Positions 62,032-64,000 of a stretch of 64,000 nt of DNA are shown here, one piece after another. A program made the position numbers and the translations under genes. Positions within the stretch are counted from its first letter, which is position 1. Each line of letters starts with the position of its first letter. The notes under the pieces are model-generated. The model did not search any database. It was not told where the DNA came from and saw only the letters and a list, made by a program, of their open reading frames with translations. Source of the stretch: Tautonia sp040717455 (lineage in GTDB: Bacteria; Planctomycetota; Planctomycetia; Isosphaerales; Isosphaeraceae); contig NZ_JBFEFH010000011.1 of the NCBI RefSeq assembly GCF_040717455.1, forward strand, positions 1-64,000, given 5' to 3'.

Positions 62032-62252
62032 TCCTCGCCCCGAACCGATGGCGATGCGTCTCTCATGCCGATCCGACGATCCGGGAGGGTTCGCCGTCCG
62101 CGCCGATCCAACATCCGGCGATCATGCGATCCTCATCGAATCGTGGTACGATCCGGCCTGGCCCTGGCCCCGAGGCGACTTCGAACGGGACGCCCCGGCC
62201 TGAACCTCGTGCCCGGAATCACACCGCATCGCCCCCCCTTCAGGAGTGCTCC

Positions 62253-63848
62253 GTGACCATCCTGCCACTCGCCCGGTTCACCGTGATCCTCGCCCTGCCC
62301 GCGCTACTGGCCCCCGCCCTCCGCGCCGACGACGACGACACCGCGTCCGACGCCCAGCCGACCGCCACCGGCGTCGTCTTCCACGACCGCGACGGCGACG
62401 GCCTCCGCGGCGACGACGAGGAGGGCATCGCCGACGTCAAGGTCTCCAACGGCCGAGCCATCGTCAAGACCGACGCCGACGGCCGCTACGAGCTGCCGAT
62501 CGACGACGACACGATCCTCTTCGTGCTCAAGCCCCGAGGCTGGATGACCCCCCTGAACGAGGACAACCTGCCCCAGTTCTACTACATCCACAAGCCGGCC
62601 GGGTCCCCCGAGTCGCGCTTCCCCGGCGTCGAGCCGACCGGCCCCCTGCCCGACTCGGTCGACTTCCCCTTGCACCCCCAGGCCGAGCCGGAGGTCTTCC
62701 GCGCCCTCTTCTTCGGCGACACCCAGCCGAGGGATGTGAAGGAGGTCGAGTACATCGCCCACGACATCATCGAGCCGATCCTCGCCGAGGGGACCGACGC
62801 CTCCTTCGGCGTCACGCTCGGCGACATCGTCTTCGACGACCTCTCGGTCATGCAACCCCTGAACCGGGCGATCGCCCTGCTCGGCCTCCCCTGGTACAAC
62901 GTCATCGGCAACCACGACACCAACCAGGACGCCCTGCACGACGACCTCTCGGACGAGACGTTCGAACGCATCTACGGCCCCTCGTACTACTCGTTCGACC
63001 ACGGCCCGGTCCACTTCATGGTGCTCGACGACATCATGTGGTACCTCCCCGACGACGGCGGCCGGGGGCGCTACAAAGGGGGCCTCGGCGAGCGCCAGAT
63101 GGAGTTCATCCGCAACGACCTGGCCATGATCCCCGAGGATCAACTGGTCGTCCTGATGATGCACATCCCCTTGGTCAACGTCGAGGACCGTCACGAGCTG
63201 TACCGCCTGATCGAGCAGCGGCCGTTCGCCCTGTCCGTCTCGGCCCACACCCACTATCAGGAACACGTCTTCATCGGTGAGGACGACGACTTCCACGGCG
63301 CCGAGCCGCACCACCACGTCATCAACGTCACCACCTGCGGCAGCTGGTGGGGCGGCGCCCCGAACGAGCTGGGCATCCCCCACACGACCATGCGCGACGG
63401 CGCCCCGAACGGCTACTCGGTCTTCACCTTCGACGGCCAGAATTACGACATCGAGTTCCGCGCCGCCCGCCAGCCGGCCACCCACCAGATGACCATCTTC
63501 ACCCCCGAGGTCGTTCCATCGGCCGAGGCCGGATCGACCGAGGTCCTCGTCAACGTCTTCGCCGGCTCCGAGCGATCGACCGTCGAGATGTCCTTCGGCG
63601 ACTCCGGGACCTGGACCCCCCTGGAACACGCCGCCGTCGAGGACCCCTACTACCTCCGCATGAAGGCCCTCGAGGAGGGCGAGACCCCTCCCCCTGGCCG
63701 CCGCCTGCCGAACGTCATCACCTCGCCCCACATCTGGCGCGGCACCCTCCCCGCGAACCCCGAGCCGGGCACCCACGCCCTCCGCGTCCGGACCACCGAC
63801 ATGTTCGGCAAGACCTACGAGGACATCCGATCCCTCCGGATCGAATGA
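62253..63848 (+). CDS. Secreted calcineurin-like metallophosphoesterase
   Basis: The 531-residue protein has a signal peptide (VILALPALLAPALRADD) and an N-terminal beta domain with the Asp loop FHDRDGDGLRGDDEEGIADV. A calcineurin-like core follows: GDTQPRDV near 150, GVTLGDIVFDD near 186, VIGNHDTNQD near 219 and SAHTHYQEH near 330. These supply the two-metal site. A C-terminal beta domain (SEVLVNVFAGSERSTVEMSF-like, 425-531) completes it. It hydrolyses a phosphoester in the periplasm or outside; substrate is not known. The start is a GTG with AGGAG upstream. An extension to 62028 is rejected. Confidence 0.87.
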   Translation: MTILPLARFTVILALPALLAPALRADDDDTASDAQPTATGVVFHDRDGDGLRGDDEEGIADVKVSNGRAIVKTDADGRYELPIDDDTILFVLKPRGWMTPLNEDNLPQFYYIHKPAGSPESRFPGVEPTGPLPDSVDFPLHPQAEPEVFRALFFGDTQPRDVKEVEYIAHDIIEPILAEGTDASFGVTLGDIVFDDLSVMQPLNRAIALLGLPWYNVIGNHDTNQDALHDDLSDETFERIYGPSYYSFDHGPVHFMVLDDIMWYLPDDGGRGRYKGGLGERQMEFIRNDLAMIPEDQLVVLMMHIPLVNVEDRHELYRLIEQRPFALSVSAHTHYQEHVFIGEDDDFHGAEPHHHVINVTTCGSWWGGAPNELGIPHTTMRDGAPNGYSVFTFDGQNYDIEFRAARQPATHQMTIFTPEVVPSAEAGSTEVLVNVFAGSERSTVEMSFGDSGTWTPLEHAAVEDPYYLRMKALEEGETPPPGRRLPNVITSPHIWRGTLPANPEPGTHALRVRTTDMFGKTYEDIRSLRIE

Positions 63849-63876
63849 GCCCCTTCGTACTCTGCTCCCTGGCCCG

Positions 63877-63899
63877 GGGGGCCGATCCCGACGGCCCCC
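63877..63899 (+). terminator. Possible hairpin terminator after the phosphoesterase gene
   Basis: GGGGGCCG at 63877-63884 and CGGCCCCC at 63892-63899 form an 8-bp stem around a seven-base loop. No T-run follows. Nothing further is supported after it to the window end. Confidence 0.35.
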
Positions 63900-64000
63900 T
63901 TCGGGCTTCCCTCACAAAATCCTCCCCTTCGGCCCGAGGATGCGGCGAGTTGCCTTGACGACCATGACCGTCCCGACTACCCTCCCCGGGCGAGCGATTC

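Noticed and set aside
1..64000. tRNA or rRNA genes
   Set aside because: No cloverleaf with the conserved GTTC arm and no rRNA-like stretch was found by reading, although a covariance search was not possible here.

Overview
The window is high-GC, gene-dense bacterial DNA that looks like Planctomycetota, most likely an Isosphaeraceae-type organism. The pointers are DUF1559 / H-X9-DG prepilin-like genes, a PSD1-type cytochrome c protein paired with a DUF1501 protein, an EF-G of the mitochondrial/spirochaete-planctomycete type, and Gram-negative envelope genes (BamA, LpxK, WaaP-like). Assignment rests on gene content only. No rRNA, tRNA, CRISPR array, transposase or phage gene was found.

Layout. 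1-10 kb: a membrane PIN-TRAM protein, a HIT protein and a degenerate signal-peptidase-fold protein on the minus strand, then fusA, a DUF3179 protein and ppdK on the plus strand. 10-32.7 kb: one long plus-strand secretion/pilus-like locus in the order PilB-like ATPase, PilT-like ATPase, second PilB-like ATPase, PilC/GspF, then prepilin-like proteins matching GspG, GspG', GspH, GspI, GspJ and GspK, ending with a DUF1559 protein. The GspK-like protein has 2128 residues, several times the usual size. No secretin, GspC/L/M, PilM/N/O or prepilin peptidase gene lies in the window. 33.2-36.2 kb: a BamA/Omp85 protein with a long proline-rich insertion inside its last POTRA domain.

36.2-39.1 kb is an accessory patch with less extreme base composition. 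It holds a 2OG-Fe(II) oxygenase-like gene, a small membrane protein, an orphan minus-strand gene and two families of palindromic intergenic repeats. 39-42.2 kb carries apt with a Mpo1/DUF962-like gene, an isocitrate dehydrogenase and two very small membrane proteins. 42.3-53.8 kb is a co-directional envelope cluster: SGNH hydrolase, lpxK, a GT9 heptosyltransferase-like gene, an NAD-dependent epimerase, a GT39-type membrane glycosyltransferase, a WaaP-like kinase, a GT4 glycosyltransferase, a sugar nucleotidyltransferase, PlsY fused to a propeller-like domain, and a zinc-ribbon/DUF2007 membrane protein. These fit lipid A/core glycan synthesis coupled to phospholipid synthesis. 54-59.7 kb has the PSD1 protein, a DUF1501 protein and a haem-binding DUF3365-type lipoprotein. 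The end holds a small orphan gene, a VOC protein, an orphan basic protein and a secreted metallophosphoesterase.

The most notable points are the E-T-E-F-G-G-H-I-J-K locus with its giant GspK-like protein, the PlsY-propeller fusion, the BamA insertion, and intergenic repeats that have entered coding sequence (three units in frame inside the GT39 gene, and one supplying the stop codon of a small gene).
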